Below, one piece after another: positions 8,857 to 17,209 of a stretch of DNA of 64,000 bases; position 1 is the stretch's first letter; the number at the start of each line of letters is the position of its first letter. A program made the translations under genes and the position numbers. Source of the DNA: an uncultured Bacteroidota bacterium (GTDB lineage: Bacteria > Bacteroidota > Bacteroidia > AKYH767-A > JABDAW01); assembly GCA_903844645.1 (NCBI GenBank), contig CAIMUP010000001.1:1-64000 (forward strand), read 5' to 3'. Below the pieces are notes generated by a model. That model saw only the letters and a list, made by a program, of their open reading frames with translations. It did no database searches and was not told where the DNA came from.

Positions 8857-9184
8857 ATGTTAATCGTGAACAAACATCCTGACAGGCAGTCGCCCCTTTG
8901 CGATTTCCTGTAAGGTTGTTTGTTATTATTATCGTATTACCTTTCCTATTTATATCTGTTTTTAGGGAATGAAACCTTATAGAACATCGCAAAGGGGCAA
9001 TTGCCTGTAAGGATTCATTCCCGCAGTGCCTGTTCAGGTAAAAATGATTACTGTTTTAGGAAAAGGACGTGCGGCACAATTTTCTGGAATCAGTCCCACC
9101 GTGGATCATGAATTATATGCCCTGGCATCGAACGGAAAAATGCTGGTGAGCGATCTATCCGCACCGTTTTTAGTAAAAGCATAA
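8857..9184 (+). pseudogene. small unknown gene interrupted by a REP/MITE-like element
   Basis: After the TATCTTTG box, the ATG at 8857 opens a frame reading M-L-I-V-N, which then enters the palindromic element (8875-9016) and stops in it. Directly after the element the reading resumes as GFIPAVPVQVKMITVLGKG and continues ~35 residues to a stop at 9182-9184, ending in LSAPFLVKA. The remaining C-terminal part (ATG at 9044, 46 residues) has protein-like composition. I do not recognise the family. My reading is a short gene split by insertion; the alternative is an intact 46-residue ORF starting at 9044. Confidence 0.4.
8875..9016. mobile_element. REP/MITE-like palindromic element, copy 1
   Basis: A ~140-bp element with inverted arms (left contains GACAGGCAGTCGCCCCTTTG, right contains CAAAGGGGCAATTGCCTGT). 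The arms are joined by a ~50-bp middle containing GTTTGTTATTATTATCGTAT and ACCTTTCCTATTTATATCT. Copy 2 at 23693-23834 shares both arms and middle, so this is a dispersed element and not just a terminator. It encodes no transposase, so it would have to be mobilised in trans. Confidence 0.75.
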
Positions 9185-9297
9185 CGAATAATTACCACGC
9201 CGTTTTCGTTTCTTTGCAGCATTCTATCATAATAGTATGCGTATAGTCTGTGTTCTTTCATCTTTTTTTAAAATTATAGCTTCGCGAAGCCGTGAAT

Positions 9298-10551
9298 ATG
9301 GTATGGAATAAACTTTTCAAAACCGATTTCACGAAAGATGTTTTCGTCCTCGCCTCCTCGTCGTTCATTGCGCAAGGAATCAACTTCGTTTTCTCCATAT
9401 TCTTAGCCCGTATTTACCTGCCCGAATACTTCGGAACGCTGTCTGTCTTCCTTACTCTCGCGGGCTTTATCAATGTCGTCGCAAGCGGTAAGTTCGATGT
9501 CGCATTAGTAGCTGCCAAAACCGAAACCGATGCTAAAATGTTGTTCAATTTATCGTTTATTGTGCTGGCAATTATTAGTGTTTTATCATTCCTTTTTATA
9601 GGATTTATTTTTATATTTGATCTCCCCGTTTACGAACATCAAGAAGTCAGAACCTGGCTTTTTTACCTGCTTTTCAGCATTGTCTTCCTCACCGGCACAC
9701 AGGTATTTTGGATGTACAATGTACGCCAAAAAAATTTCAAAAAAATATCTTATCTCCGCATCGTAGAAACGCTGGTAACGGGCGTTGGTTCACTCGCATT
9801 CATGCATCTTTTTTCCAAAGGGCTACTCTTCGGAACGCTGGCAGGACAAGCGATTACGTTTATTTTATTAGCCATCATCATATTTAATAACACCCCCCTC
9901 GCATCGTTTTTATTCACGCGAAAAGAACTGTTAGAAACCTTCCGAAAGTACAGTTCCTTTCCAAAAATAAACATCCCCCAAGGTTTTTTAGACATGTTCC
10001 AAATCGGAGTATTGACACTACTTTTGTCTAAGTATTATGGCGCAGAGGCAACAGGCTACTATGCCCTCTGTTCGCGGGTTCTGCAACTCCCCATGCGGTT
10101 AATTATTCAGCCTATAGCACAGGTATTCTTCGCAGAAGCATCCGAACAATTCAGGAACAATCACTCCCTTTTCCCTTTAGTAAAACGCACGGTAAAAAAG
10201 TCGTTTTATATCCTCATCGCGATCCCTGTTATACTGATTTTATTCGGACCTACGCTGTTTTCACTCATCTTTTCCTCCGCATGGAACGAAGCCGGCGAGT
10301 ATGCACGGATATTATCTCTGTGGATATTTTTTGATTTGATCAGATCGCCCATCAGCCAAGTCGCATCCATACTTGGGAAGCAAAAACAAGTGCTTGTTAT
10401 GGGCATAATCAGTGCTCTTTCGTTCGTATTGGTGATGATTTCGGCGTCCGTTTATTCACTCCCGATCCATACCACTTTGTGGCTCGTAACGGCAACACAA
10501 AGCGCGATGTGTATCGCCGTCATCATTTATATTTTGAAGATCAGCAAATAA
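9298..10551 (+). CDS. Polysaccharide flippase (Wzx-like, MOP superfamily)
   Basis: About 417 residues with roughly 12 membrane segments. It starts with SSFIAQGINFVFSIFLARIY and LPEYFGTLSVFLTLAGF, typical of polysaccharide synthesis/flippase proteins that carry lipid-linked sugar repeat units across the inner membrane. An in-frame GTG two codons upstream (9292) is a possible alternative start. I chose the ATG at 9298. First gene of the polysaccharide cluster; the sugar-handling genes that follow support the call. Confidence 0.88.
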   Translation: MVWNKLFKTDFTKDVFVLASSSFIAQGINFVFSIFLARIYLPEYFGTLSVFLTLAGFINVVASGKFDVALVAAKTETDAKMLFNLSFIVLAIISVLSFLFIGFIFIFDLPVYEHQEVRTWLFYLLFSIVFLTGTQVFWMYNVRQKNFKKISYLRIVETLVTGVGSLAFMHLFSKGLLFGTLAGQAITFILLAIIIFNNTPLASFLFTRKELLETFRKYSSFPKINIPQGFLDMFQIGVLTLLLSKYYGAEATGYYALCSRVLQLPMRLIIQPIAQVFFAEASEQFRNNHSLFPLVKRTVKKSFYILIAIPVILILFGPTLFSLIFSSAWNEAGEYARILSLWIFFDLIRSPISQVASILGKQKQVLVMGIISALSFVLVMISASVYSLPIHTTLWLVTATQSAMCIAVIIYILKISK

Positions 10552-10606
10552 AAATTGTTTCTTCTCCCTACGGAATTCGGGCTTGTAATTTCAACATTTT
10601 TTATAT

Positions 10607-10614
10607 TACTTTTG
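10607..10614 (+). promoter_or_regulatory. -7 promoter box of the polysaccharide operon
   Basis: TACTTTTG followed by CAGCC matches TAnnTTTG, about 62 bp before the O-antigen polymerase-like gene at 10676. It suggests the genes from 10676 onward can be transcribed separately from the flippase. Confidence 0.5.
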
Positions 10615-10675
10615 CAGCCGTAATAATAATTTAATAAAGAAGCAAACACCCGATAAAAATCGCCTGTTAAAAAGA

Positions 10676-11983
10676 ATGATACGCATCATAAACCGGTTGG
10701 CAAGAGTTAAGTTGGAGTCCCTCGTGATCTTGTTTTTTGTATTTTTAACCCTCTTCCCCACGCTACGAATATTGACCATCGGCACGGAAACATCCACCAA
10801 CTTTTATGAACTGTTTATCTCCATACTTCCTGAATTATTCTTCTCATTAATCATCGTGAAAGTGGCGGTATCAATCATCAAGAATGGTGTACCGATAAGG
10901 TTTAATATAATTGATTACAGTGTGCTCTCATTTTTCATCTTAAACCTTGTGGTAGGAGCCATCTTGAGTAATAATTTCAAGTTAAGTTTGTATGCTTTTA
11001 GAATGACCTATCTGCCAATCGTGTTCTATTTTATTATACGAATAGCTGATATAAAAAAAGAAGAATTCGATAAGGTATTGCATACCATTTTCAACTGGTT
11101 TACTGTCATCGGCATCATCGGCATCTTATTATATTTTGTATTTAAAGACAGCATGATGTACATGTTAAACCTTGTGGATAAAGATCATATACCCGCATAC
11201 TTTATTATACGCATGTCCTCTATTTTATGGACACCTGTATGCTTCGGAACACTCATGTCGTTATCAACATTGTATTGGTTAAACGAATGCACGAAAGAAA
11301 AACGATGGATAGTATTTACGAAATTTGCGATAGTATTATTCTGCCTGATATTTTCAGTATCGAGAGGCGCAATCTTAGCCACAGTAGTAGGAATGGGTAT
11401 GTTGTTCGTTTATTATTTTAATCAAAACCGTGTACTTTTCGGAAGCATTTTAGTAGTCATCATCTTAGTATATTTAGGAGCATCGTTCTACATCGCCGAT
11501 CCTTTTATCTTCACCAAATGGTTCATCCACACCTCCTCCGAAACAGCCTCCATGGGCACAAATATGGTCAGAGTAAAGTTCTGGAACAGTTCTTATTCCT
11601 TGTTTTTAGACAGACCCTACGGATATGGATTAGGAAGAGCCGGACATATAGCAGCACGCTTCTTCAGTCCTGATTCAAAAGAAGCCGCCTTCTATTCCAC
11701 CGATGGATGGTTCTTAAAATTACTTTGCGAAAATGGAATACAAGGGTTGGTTTTATACATCTTTTTTTCAATTTCTTTTATCTATTATTGCCTTGCGAAT
11801 TTGATCAAGAACGTTGATGTTAATGATAAAGACCGTGTCTATTTCTTCTTCGTGTTTTTCATCAGCATCAACTTCCAAAACATGGTAAGCAATGTTCTTG
11901 ACTTCTACATGATCAATTATTTCTTTTGGATGGTAATAGGGTTTGCATCCTCCCAAATATATCATAAAAAAACTATTGCATGA
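10676..11983 (+). CDS. O-antigen ligase/polymerase family membrane protein (first copy)
   Basis: 435 residues with about 10-12 membrane segments and a large periplasmic loop before the last ones. The loop carries PYGYGLGRAGHIAARFF and DGWFLKLLCENGIQGL, matching the Wzy_C/WaaL pattern (Arg-rich periplasmic loop, G-x-G-x-x..N-G-x-x-G-L). Such proteins either polymerise lipid-linked repeat units (Wzy) or ligate glycan to lipid A core or protein (WaaL/PglL). The sequence does not settle which. It overlaps the next gene by ATGA (11980-11983), so translation is probably coupled. A second family member lies at 15890. Confidence 0.82.
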   Translation: MIRIINRLARVKLESLVILFFVFLTLFPTLRILTIGTETSTNFYELFISILPELFFSLIIVKVAVSIIKNGVPIRFNIIDYSVLSFFILNLVVGAILSNNFKLSLYAFRMTYLPIVFYFIIRIADIKKEEFDKVLHTIFNWFTVIGIIGILLYFVFKDSMMYMLNLVDKDHIPAYFIIRMSSILWTPVCFGTLMSLSTLYWLNECTKEKRWIVFTKFAIVLFCLIFSVSRGAILATVVGMGMLFVYYFNQNRVLFGSILVVIILVYLGASFYIADPFIFTKWFIHTSSETASMGTNMVRVKFWNSSYSLFLDRPYGYGLGRAGHIAARFFSPDSKEAAFYSTDGWFLKLLCENGIQGLVLYIFFSISFIYYCLANLIKNVDVNDKDRVYFFFVFFISINFQNMVSNVLDFYMINYFFWMVIGFASSQIYHKKTIA

Positions 11984-12903
11984 CTCCACAATTAACTGTC
12001 GTTATTGTGAATTATAATGTCAAAGATTTAATTCAAAATTGCCTAAGTTCAATCTACAAATATTGTGGGAATATTGCTTTAGAATTAATTGTTATAGACA
12101 ATGCCTCTACGGATGGAAGTGTTGTAATGATACAAAACAAATTCCCTGCATGCATACTTATATCTAATAAAACGAATGCTGGTTTCTCCGAAGCGAATAA
12201 TCAAGGAATCAGGATTGCAAAAGGAGATTTTATTCTTCTTCTTAATCCTGATACGGAACTAAGAAACGATTCGATAAGTGGGATGATGACTTATCTGAAT
12301 AAACATCCTTCCATCGCTATGCTAGCTCCCAAACTATTGAATACAGATGGTTCTTTACAAATCTCTTGCTGCAAATTTCCGAGCGTCTTAAACATTATTG
12401 TTGAAGCTTTGTATCTCCATATATTATTCAAATTAAGACAATATCCACTATCAAATTTTGATACTATTTTTGATGTTGATTATGCAGCAGGTGCTTGTCT
12501 TTTGTTTCATAAAGATTTGATTAATAAAATCGGTTATCTTGATACGAATTTGTTTTGGATGGATGATGTTGATTATTGTTATAGAGCTAAAACTGTTGGT
12601 TCCGTTGTCTATTTTCCTCAATCCAAAATCATTCACCATAGCGGAAAAAGTTTGAGACAGAACTATAACATATCAATATCAAATCAAATAATAAGCAAGC
12701 TAAAATACTTACGGAAACATTTTTCATTTATAACTTTTTTAGTAGGTATTATCTTTAGCCTGATTCATGTTTTCACCAGGATTATGATATTTACAGTTTT
12801 ATCGCCATTCAAAAAAGTTTATTTTTCTAAAAGCAAAGCATACATATACACACTGTCCAAAATGGTATCTTATTTAACTTTTAATAATCAGTCAGTAAAT
12901 TAA
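11980..12903 (+). CDS. Family 2 glycosyltransferase (rhamnosyltransferase-like)
   Basis: 307 residues. The GT-A domain starts LTVVIVNYNVKDLIQNCLSS, followed by VIDNASTDGS, NAGFSEANNQG and LLNPDTEL (the DxD-like motif). A late WMDDVDYCYRAK provides the ED/DD catalytic region. The C-terminus has one or two hydrophobic segments (FITFLVGIIFSLIHVFTRIM), which probably tether it to the inner membrane. It transfers a sugar from an NDP donor to a growing lipid-linked glycan; the donor cannot be read from sequence. Overlaps the upstream gene by 4 bp. Confidence 0.9.
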   Translation: MTPQLTVVIVNYNVKDLIQNCLSSIYKYCGNIALELIVIDNASTDGSVVMIQNKFPACILISNKTNAGFSEANNQGIRIAKGDFILLLNPDTELRNDSISGMMTYLNKHPSIAMLAPKLLNTDGSLQISCCKFPSVLNIIVEALYLHILFKLRQYPLSNFDTIFDVDYAAGACLLFHKDLINKIGYLDTNLFWMDDVDYCYRAKTVGSVVYFPQSKIIHHSGKSLRQNYNISISNQIISKLKYLRKHFSFITFLVGIIFSLIHVFTRIMIFTVLSPFKKVYFSKSKAYIYTLSKMVSYLTFNNQSVN

Positions 12904-12966
12904 TCTTACAACTTGTAAATACGATAATGAAAATAATATTCCGCAATCATATCAGTTGTTATTAAA

Positions 12967-14043
12967 ATGAGAATTTGTTTCTTTGGCGATGGAGGGAGTA
13001 TTCACATTGTGAGATGGTGTAAACATTTTGCAACCTTAGGACATGATGTCCATTTAATCTCTTTCAAGAAAACCAGTATAGAAAATATCACTACGCATCA
13101 TGTAGATATAGGGGTTGTTTCTGTTGGAGGAGGCAATTGGAAAGTGCTGTTAAAGTATAGAAAGGTAAAAGCAATATTAAAGGAAATTAAACCCGATATT
13201 TTACATGCTCTTTATGCTACAAGCTATGGAATCACAGGTTCATTATGCAGTTTTCATCCTTATATTATTACAGCATTGGGAACAGATGTATTGGTTAGTC
13301 CAACTGAATCTAAAATATACAAGTGGTTATTGAAATTCGCATTCTCTAAAGCAGATTGGATAACGGTAATGGCAAATCATATGAAGGAGTCAGTGGTTAG
13401 GATAGGTGTTCCTTCTAATAAAATTTCGGTTATTCCTTTTGGTATTGATCCCGAAATCTTTAATGATGTGAATCGAAAACTCCCAAACGATACATTTGTT
13501 ATCACTAGCACCCGTAATTTTGAACCGATTTATAATATTCCTCATTTAATAAAATCAATAGCTATTGCGAAAGACAAAATCCCGAACCTCCATTTGAATC
13601 TGATTTATTATTCAGCGACCTTATTCCACGAAATAGAGAACTTGATTAATAGTTTAGGATTAAAAAATCATGTTACCTTTTATGGCAAATTATCTCAACC
13701 AGAAATCTCCAAGGTCTTGAATCAATCCCATGTGTTTATTTCTGTTTCATTGTCGGATGGCAACAATATTTCTTTGAATGAAGCGATGGCTTGCGGAGCA
13801 TTTTGCATCGCAACAGATATTCCTGCAAATTCTCAATGGATAGAGGATGGCAAAAATGGCTTCTTGGTAACAATTGATGATGTCGATAGGTTAGCCGAAA
13901 AAATTATTACTTCGCACCGTGATTACGACAAACTCCAACAGAAAGCGATCCCGATGAATAAAAAAATTATTGCCGAAAGAGCTATTTGGGATACAAATTT
14001 GAAAGTTGTGGAACAAAAATATCTTTCATTAATATCTAAATAA
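12967..14043 (+). CDS. Family 4 glycosyltransferase
   Basis: 358 residues with the GT-B fold of GT4 enzymes. The N-terminal Rossmann part begins RICFFGDGGSIHIVRWCKHF. The C-terminal donor-binding part has VSLSDGNNISLNEAMACGAF, ATDIPANSQWIEDGKNGFLV, matching the E-x7-E type signature. It is a retaining transferase acting at the cytoplasmic face in glycan assembly. Its stop overlaps the next gene's ATG (14043), showing tight coupling to the acetyltransferase. Confidence 0.9.
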   Translation: MRICFFGDGGSIHIVRWCKHFATLGHDVHLISFKKTSIENITTHHVDIGVVSVGGGNWKVLLKYRKVKAILKEIKPDILHALYATSYGITGSLCSFHPYIITALGTDVLVSPTESKIYKWLLKFAFSKADWITVMANHMKESVVRIGVPSNKISVIPFGIDPEIFNDVNRKLPNDTFVITSTRNFEPIYNIPHLIKSIAIAKDKIPNLHLNLIYYSATLFHEIENLINSLGLKNHVTFYGKLSQPEISKVLNQSHVFISVSLSDGNNISLNEAMACGAFCIATDIPANSQWIEDGKNGFLVTIDDVDRLAEKIITSHRDYDKLQQKAIPMNKKIIAERAIWDTNLKVVEQKYLSLISK

Positions 14044-14582
14044 TGAAGCCAAGAATTGTAATTATAGGAGCTGGAGGGCATGGTAAAGTTTTATGCGAAG
14101 GGATTATTGCCGAAGGAAAATATGAATTGATTGGGTTTGTTGACCACTCAATTGCTGTCGGGACGAAGGTGATTTTCGATTATAAAGTTATCCTTTCGGA
14201 AAGTGAAATGGATAAATTATCTACCCTGGCTGATTTTTTTATAATAGGAATAGGGAATAATAAAACGAGAGCAAAATTATTCCGTGAGCTTTCCAAAATC
14301 CTAAAACCGGCAACCATCATCCATCCTTCTGCCATAATCTCAAAAAGTGCCGTTTTGAATAACGGTAGCGTATGTTTAGCCAATACGGTTATGAATGCAA
14401 ATTCTATCGTTGGCGAAAATACGATTGTCAATTCAGGGGTGATTATTGATCATGAATGTACTATTGGCAGCCATGTTCATCTTTCTATCGGCACTATGGT
14501 GGGCAGTAATTCCGTCGTTGAAGATTTTAGTACGACTCCAATTGGGGCTAATATTAACCCTTTTTCAAAATTATTGAATTAA
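14043..14582 (+). CDS. NeuD/PglD-like sugar acyltransferase, apparently shortened
   Basis: 179 residues. The N-terminal part (RIVIIGAGGHGKVLCEGIIA) is the PglD Rossmann-like domain that binds the UDP-sugar. The left-handed beta-helix part follows (HPSAIISKSAVLNNGSVCLA, VNSGVIIDHECTIGSHVHLS) with the catalytic-type His in IDHECTIG. After HLSIGTMVGSNS the sequence jumps to VVEDFSTTPIGANINPFSK and ends. Usual members have about 30-40 more residues of hexapeptide coils there, including the acetyl-CoA-binding end and a G-V-P-A-K-like tail. It may have lost coils by in-frame deletion, so activity is uncertain. Array C begins 46 bp downstream. Confidence 0.82.
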   Translation: MKPRIVIIGAGGHGKVLCEGIIAEGKYELIGFVDHSIAVGTKVIFDYKVILSESEMDKLSTLADFFIIGIGNNKTRAKLFRELSKILKPATIIHPSAIISKSAVLNNGSVCLANTVMNANSIVGENTIVNSGVIIDHECTIGSHVHLSIGTMVGSNSVVEDFSTTPIGANINPFSKLLN

Positions 14583-14597
14583 GATTAGAACTATTTT

Positions 14598-14861
14598 ATG
14601 ACTGAAAACTTCTCCATACCCTCCTCCCGAAATTCCAGCACGAGCGACGGAAATTTCTACACGAGCGACGGAAATTCCGGCACTGGTGACGGAAATTCCA
14701 GCACTGGTGACGGAAATTCCAGCACTGGTGACGGAAATTCCAGCACTGGCGACGGAAATTCCAGCACTGGTGACGGAAATTCCAGCACTAGCGACGGAAA
14801 TTCCGGCACTGGCGACGGAAATTCCATCGCTCTCAATAATTCGAGTTTTTCAACCTATTAA
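14598..14861 (+). CDS. possible heptapeptide-repeat protein encoded by array C
   Basis: An 87-residue frame beginning MTENFSIPSSRNSSTSDGN and consisting mainly of a seven-residue unit (GNSSTGD and variants), because the 21-bp array keeps frame. It starts 15 bp after the acetyltransferase stop and ends 12 bp before the next gene, so it could be translated in the operon. No known domain. It may equally be non-coding, since a 21-bp period keeps any stop-free frame open. Confidence 0.25.
   Translation: MTENFSIPSSRNSSTSDGNFYTSDGNSGTGDGNSSTGDGNSSTGDGNSSTGDGNSSTGDGNSSTSDGNSGTGDGNSIALNNSSFSTY
14629..14838. repeat. 21-bp tandem array C
   Basis: Exactly ten 21-bp units with no indel. Each holds GAAATTCC followed by variants of GGCACTGG or AGCACTGG, then TGACG or CGACG. 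CCAGCACTGG and GGAAATTCC are short palindromes within the unit. The array lies inside the polysaccharide cluster, between the acetyltransferase and the next glycosyltransferase. Confidence 0.95.
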
Positions 14862-14873
14862 TCCATAAACGCC

Positions 14874-15893
14874 TTGAAAAATCCGAAAGTTGCTGTAATT
14901 ATTCCTTGCAAAAATGAGGTGAAGTATATTGCAAAATGCGTTACTTCTGTAATCGAATCGGATTATCCGGAGGAACTACTCACGATTTATGTTTGTGATG
15001 GAAAAAGCATGGATGGAACTTTGGATATTGTGCATGATTTAGAAAAAAATAACCCGAATGTCTTCTTATTAATTAATAAAAAAGAAACCACACCTTATGC
15101 CTTGAATTTGGGAATTCAGAATTCGGTTGCTGATATTTGTATTATTCTTGGAGCGCATTCTGAAGCTTCAAAAGATTATGTCGGAAAGTGTGTGGAAGCA
15201 TTCCAAATTAATGAAAATATTGGCTGCGCAGGAGGAATTATAGAGAATGTTTATGAGAATAAAACCTCTGAAATTATAGGAATCGCCATGTCCTCAAAGT
15301 TTGGCGTTGGCAATGCCTATTTCCGAACTGGAGGCAATGATGGATATGTAGATACCGTAGCTTTCGGGGCATATAAAAGGGAAGTTTTTGATAAGGCAGG
15401 ATACTTTGATACCGACCTGACGCGGAATCAGGATGATGAATTTAATTTTAGAATCGGCAAGGCAGGGTATAAAATTTATTTGTCGAATAGTATCCGTTCA
15501 AAGTATTATGTCAGGGGTTCTTTCTCCAAATTATTTAGGCAGTATTTCCAATATGGTTATTGGAAAGTTGTCGTTAATGTAAAGCATAAAACCATTACTA
15601 CGGCAAGGCAATTAGCTCCCTTATTTCTGGTTTGTTATTTTATTTTTGGATTGATCGTTTCCATCTTTTCGTTTAATGTTTTGGTGCTTTATCTGGCAGG
15701 CACAGCCTCCTATTTACTTCTCCTTTTGATTTTTTCATCTGCCCAAAGCAAAAATTTGAATTATATTTTGCAGATAGCTTTTGCATTTCTGATTCTTCAC
15801 GTTAGCTATGGATTAGGGTATTTGTCGGCTCTTGTAAATATCTTTGTTTTGAGGAATAATCGTAATACTAATTTTGATAGCTTGACACGATGA
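14874..15893 (+). CDS. Family 2 glycosyltransferase (ExoA/succinoglycan-type)
   Basis: 339 residues. The GT-A domain begins VAVIIPCKNEVKYIAKCV, followed by VCDGKSMDGT, LNLGIQNSVADICIILGAHS and RNQDDEFNFRIGKAG. Two or three C-terminal membrane segments follow. The arrangement matches ExoA-like transferases that extend lipid-linked exopolysaccharide units. The start appears to be TTG (14874), since no in-frame ATG is near. It overlaps the next gene by ATGA (15890-15893). Confidence 0.9.
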   Translation: MKNPKVAVIIPCKNEVKYIAKCVTSVIESDYPEELLTIYVCDGKSMDGTLDIVHDLEKNNPNVFLLINKKETTPYALNLGIQNSVADICIILGAHSEASKDYVGKCVEAFQINENIGCAGGIIENVYENKTSEIIGIAMSSKFGVGNAYFRTGGNDGYVDTVAFGAYKREVFDKAGYFDTDLTRNQDDEFNFRIGKAGYKIYLSNSIRSKYYVRGSFSKLFRQYFQYGYWKVVVNVKHKTITTARQLAPLFLVCYFIFGLIVSIFSFNVLVLYLAGTASYLLLLLIFSSAQSKNLNYILQIAFAFLILHVSYGLGYLSALVNIFVLRNNRNTNFDSLTR

Positions 15894-17179
15894 CGAATAT
15901 AGTCAAATCATTTAGCCTATCTCAAAAGCTTAATCCCCTTCAAATAGGATATTATTTGCTTTTGCTATTAGTTTTTTGTTTGCCTTTGAACAAAAAAATC
16001 CTTCCATATATTTTTGCGTGTATTATCTTGAATTGGGTAATAGGGCTGCGGCTTGGTACTAATTTCAAATCTATCTTTAAGAATAAATATCTTTTGCTTT
16101 TTTTATCCTTTTACATGCTACATTTGATAGGGATTCTTTATTCACACGACCTATATTATGGAGCCAATGATGTTCTCCTAAAACTTTCCCTGTTCATCTT
16201 CCCTATTGTAATTTTTGAAACAATAAATTATTCATGGGATAAGGTTTATAAATTACTCTTTTCATTTGTCATAGGGTGCTTTGCTGCCTGTATTATTTGC
16301 CTGATTCATTCAATGATAATATATCCGATACGAAAGGACCTGATAGTGTTTTTCTATGGCGATTTATCTTTCATTCATCACCCGGGATATTTTTCAATGT
16401 ATCTTAATTTTGTCAATGTAATCCTCCTCTATTTTACTTTTTTGTCAGATTCTTCAAGGACAAAAATAACAACCATACTATCCTGCCTTCTGATCGTTTT
16501 CTTTAGTGTATTCATCTTGCTTCTCAATTCTAAAACAGGTATCATCGTGTCCCTGCTTATTTATTGCATCGCATTGCTTTATTACTACCTTCACTTCAAA
16601 AAAGGATTTATTGTATTGGCTACAATAATAGGAATCGGATTGTTTTTCTTTTCGATTCAACATTACGTCACCAAGCCTGTCAATCCTCGCTTCCTGAAAC
16701 CAGAAGTAATGATTCAGGATGAACATAAAACAATTGATAAACAAACCACCGAAAGCACCAGTGTCAGGATTCTTATCTGGGGTTCGGCAATGGAAATTAT
16801 TAAACAGAACCTCTTGTTTGGCGTGGGAACCGGTGATGTTAAAGATGTGCTTTTGGATAAATATAAAGAGAAAGGAATGACCGGTGCCCTCAATGAACGG
16901 TTGAATGCTCACGACCAGTTCCTCCAAACATTCATCGCTTTAGGGTTACCCGGAATTCTTCTTTTGTTCTCCTCCCTTGTGTTTCCATTGATTGCTGCTT
17001 TAAGGAAGTGGAATTTTATCTACATCACTTTTTTGATAATTATATTCATCAATTTCCTGACAGAGTCCATGCTCGAAACCATTGCCGGCGTTATATTCTA
17101 TGCCCTCTTCAATTCTTTGTTGATGGTCAATATGTACAGAAAAGAATTATCCCTCAAATACCATTTATTGCAAGATTAA
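15890..17179 (+). CDS. O-antigen ligase/polymerase family membrane protein (second copy)
   Basis: 429 residues, about 11 membrane segments and a long periplasmic loop. The Wzy_C region reads LLFGVGTGDVKDVLLDKYKE, then ERLNAHDQFLQTFIALGLPG. The His in NAHDQFLQ is the position expected in WaaL/PglL-type ligases. Together with the gene at 10676 the cluster has two proteins of this superfamily, so one may be the polymerase and the other the ligase. This one, with the AHxxxL-like motif, is the better ligase candidate (inference). Confidence 0.85.
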   Translation: MTNIVKSFSLSQKLNPLQIGYYLLLLLVFCLPLNKKILPYIFACIILNWVIGLRLGTNFKSIFKNKYLLLFLSFYMLHLIGILYSHDLYYGANDVLLKLSLFIFPIVIFETINYSWDKVYKLLFSFVIGCFAACIICLIHSMIIYPIRKDLIVFFYGDLSFIHHPGYFSMYLNFVNVILLYFTFLSDSSRTKITTILSCLLIVFFSVFILLLNSKTGIIVSLLIYCIALLYYYLHFKKGFIVLATIIGIGLFFFSIQHYVTKPVNPRFLKPEVMIQDEHKTIDKQTTESTSVRILIWGSAMEIIKQNLLFGVGTGDVKDVLLDKYKEKGMTGALNERLNAHDQFLQTFIALGLPGILLLFSSLVFPLIAALRKWNFIYITFLIIIFINFLTESMLETIAGVIFYALFNSLLMVNMYRKELSLKYHLLQD

Positions 17180-17209
17180 TAGTTTTGCATTTCATTAATA
17201 AATAAAAAT

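Noticed and set aside
14598-14873. Signal for a collagen- or ice-binding-like repeat protein in array C
   Set aside because: The GNSSTGD repeat follows from the 21-bp period; there is no signal peptide or flanking domain to support a structural protein.
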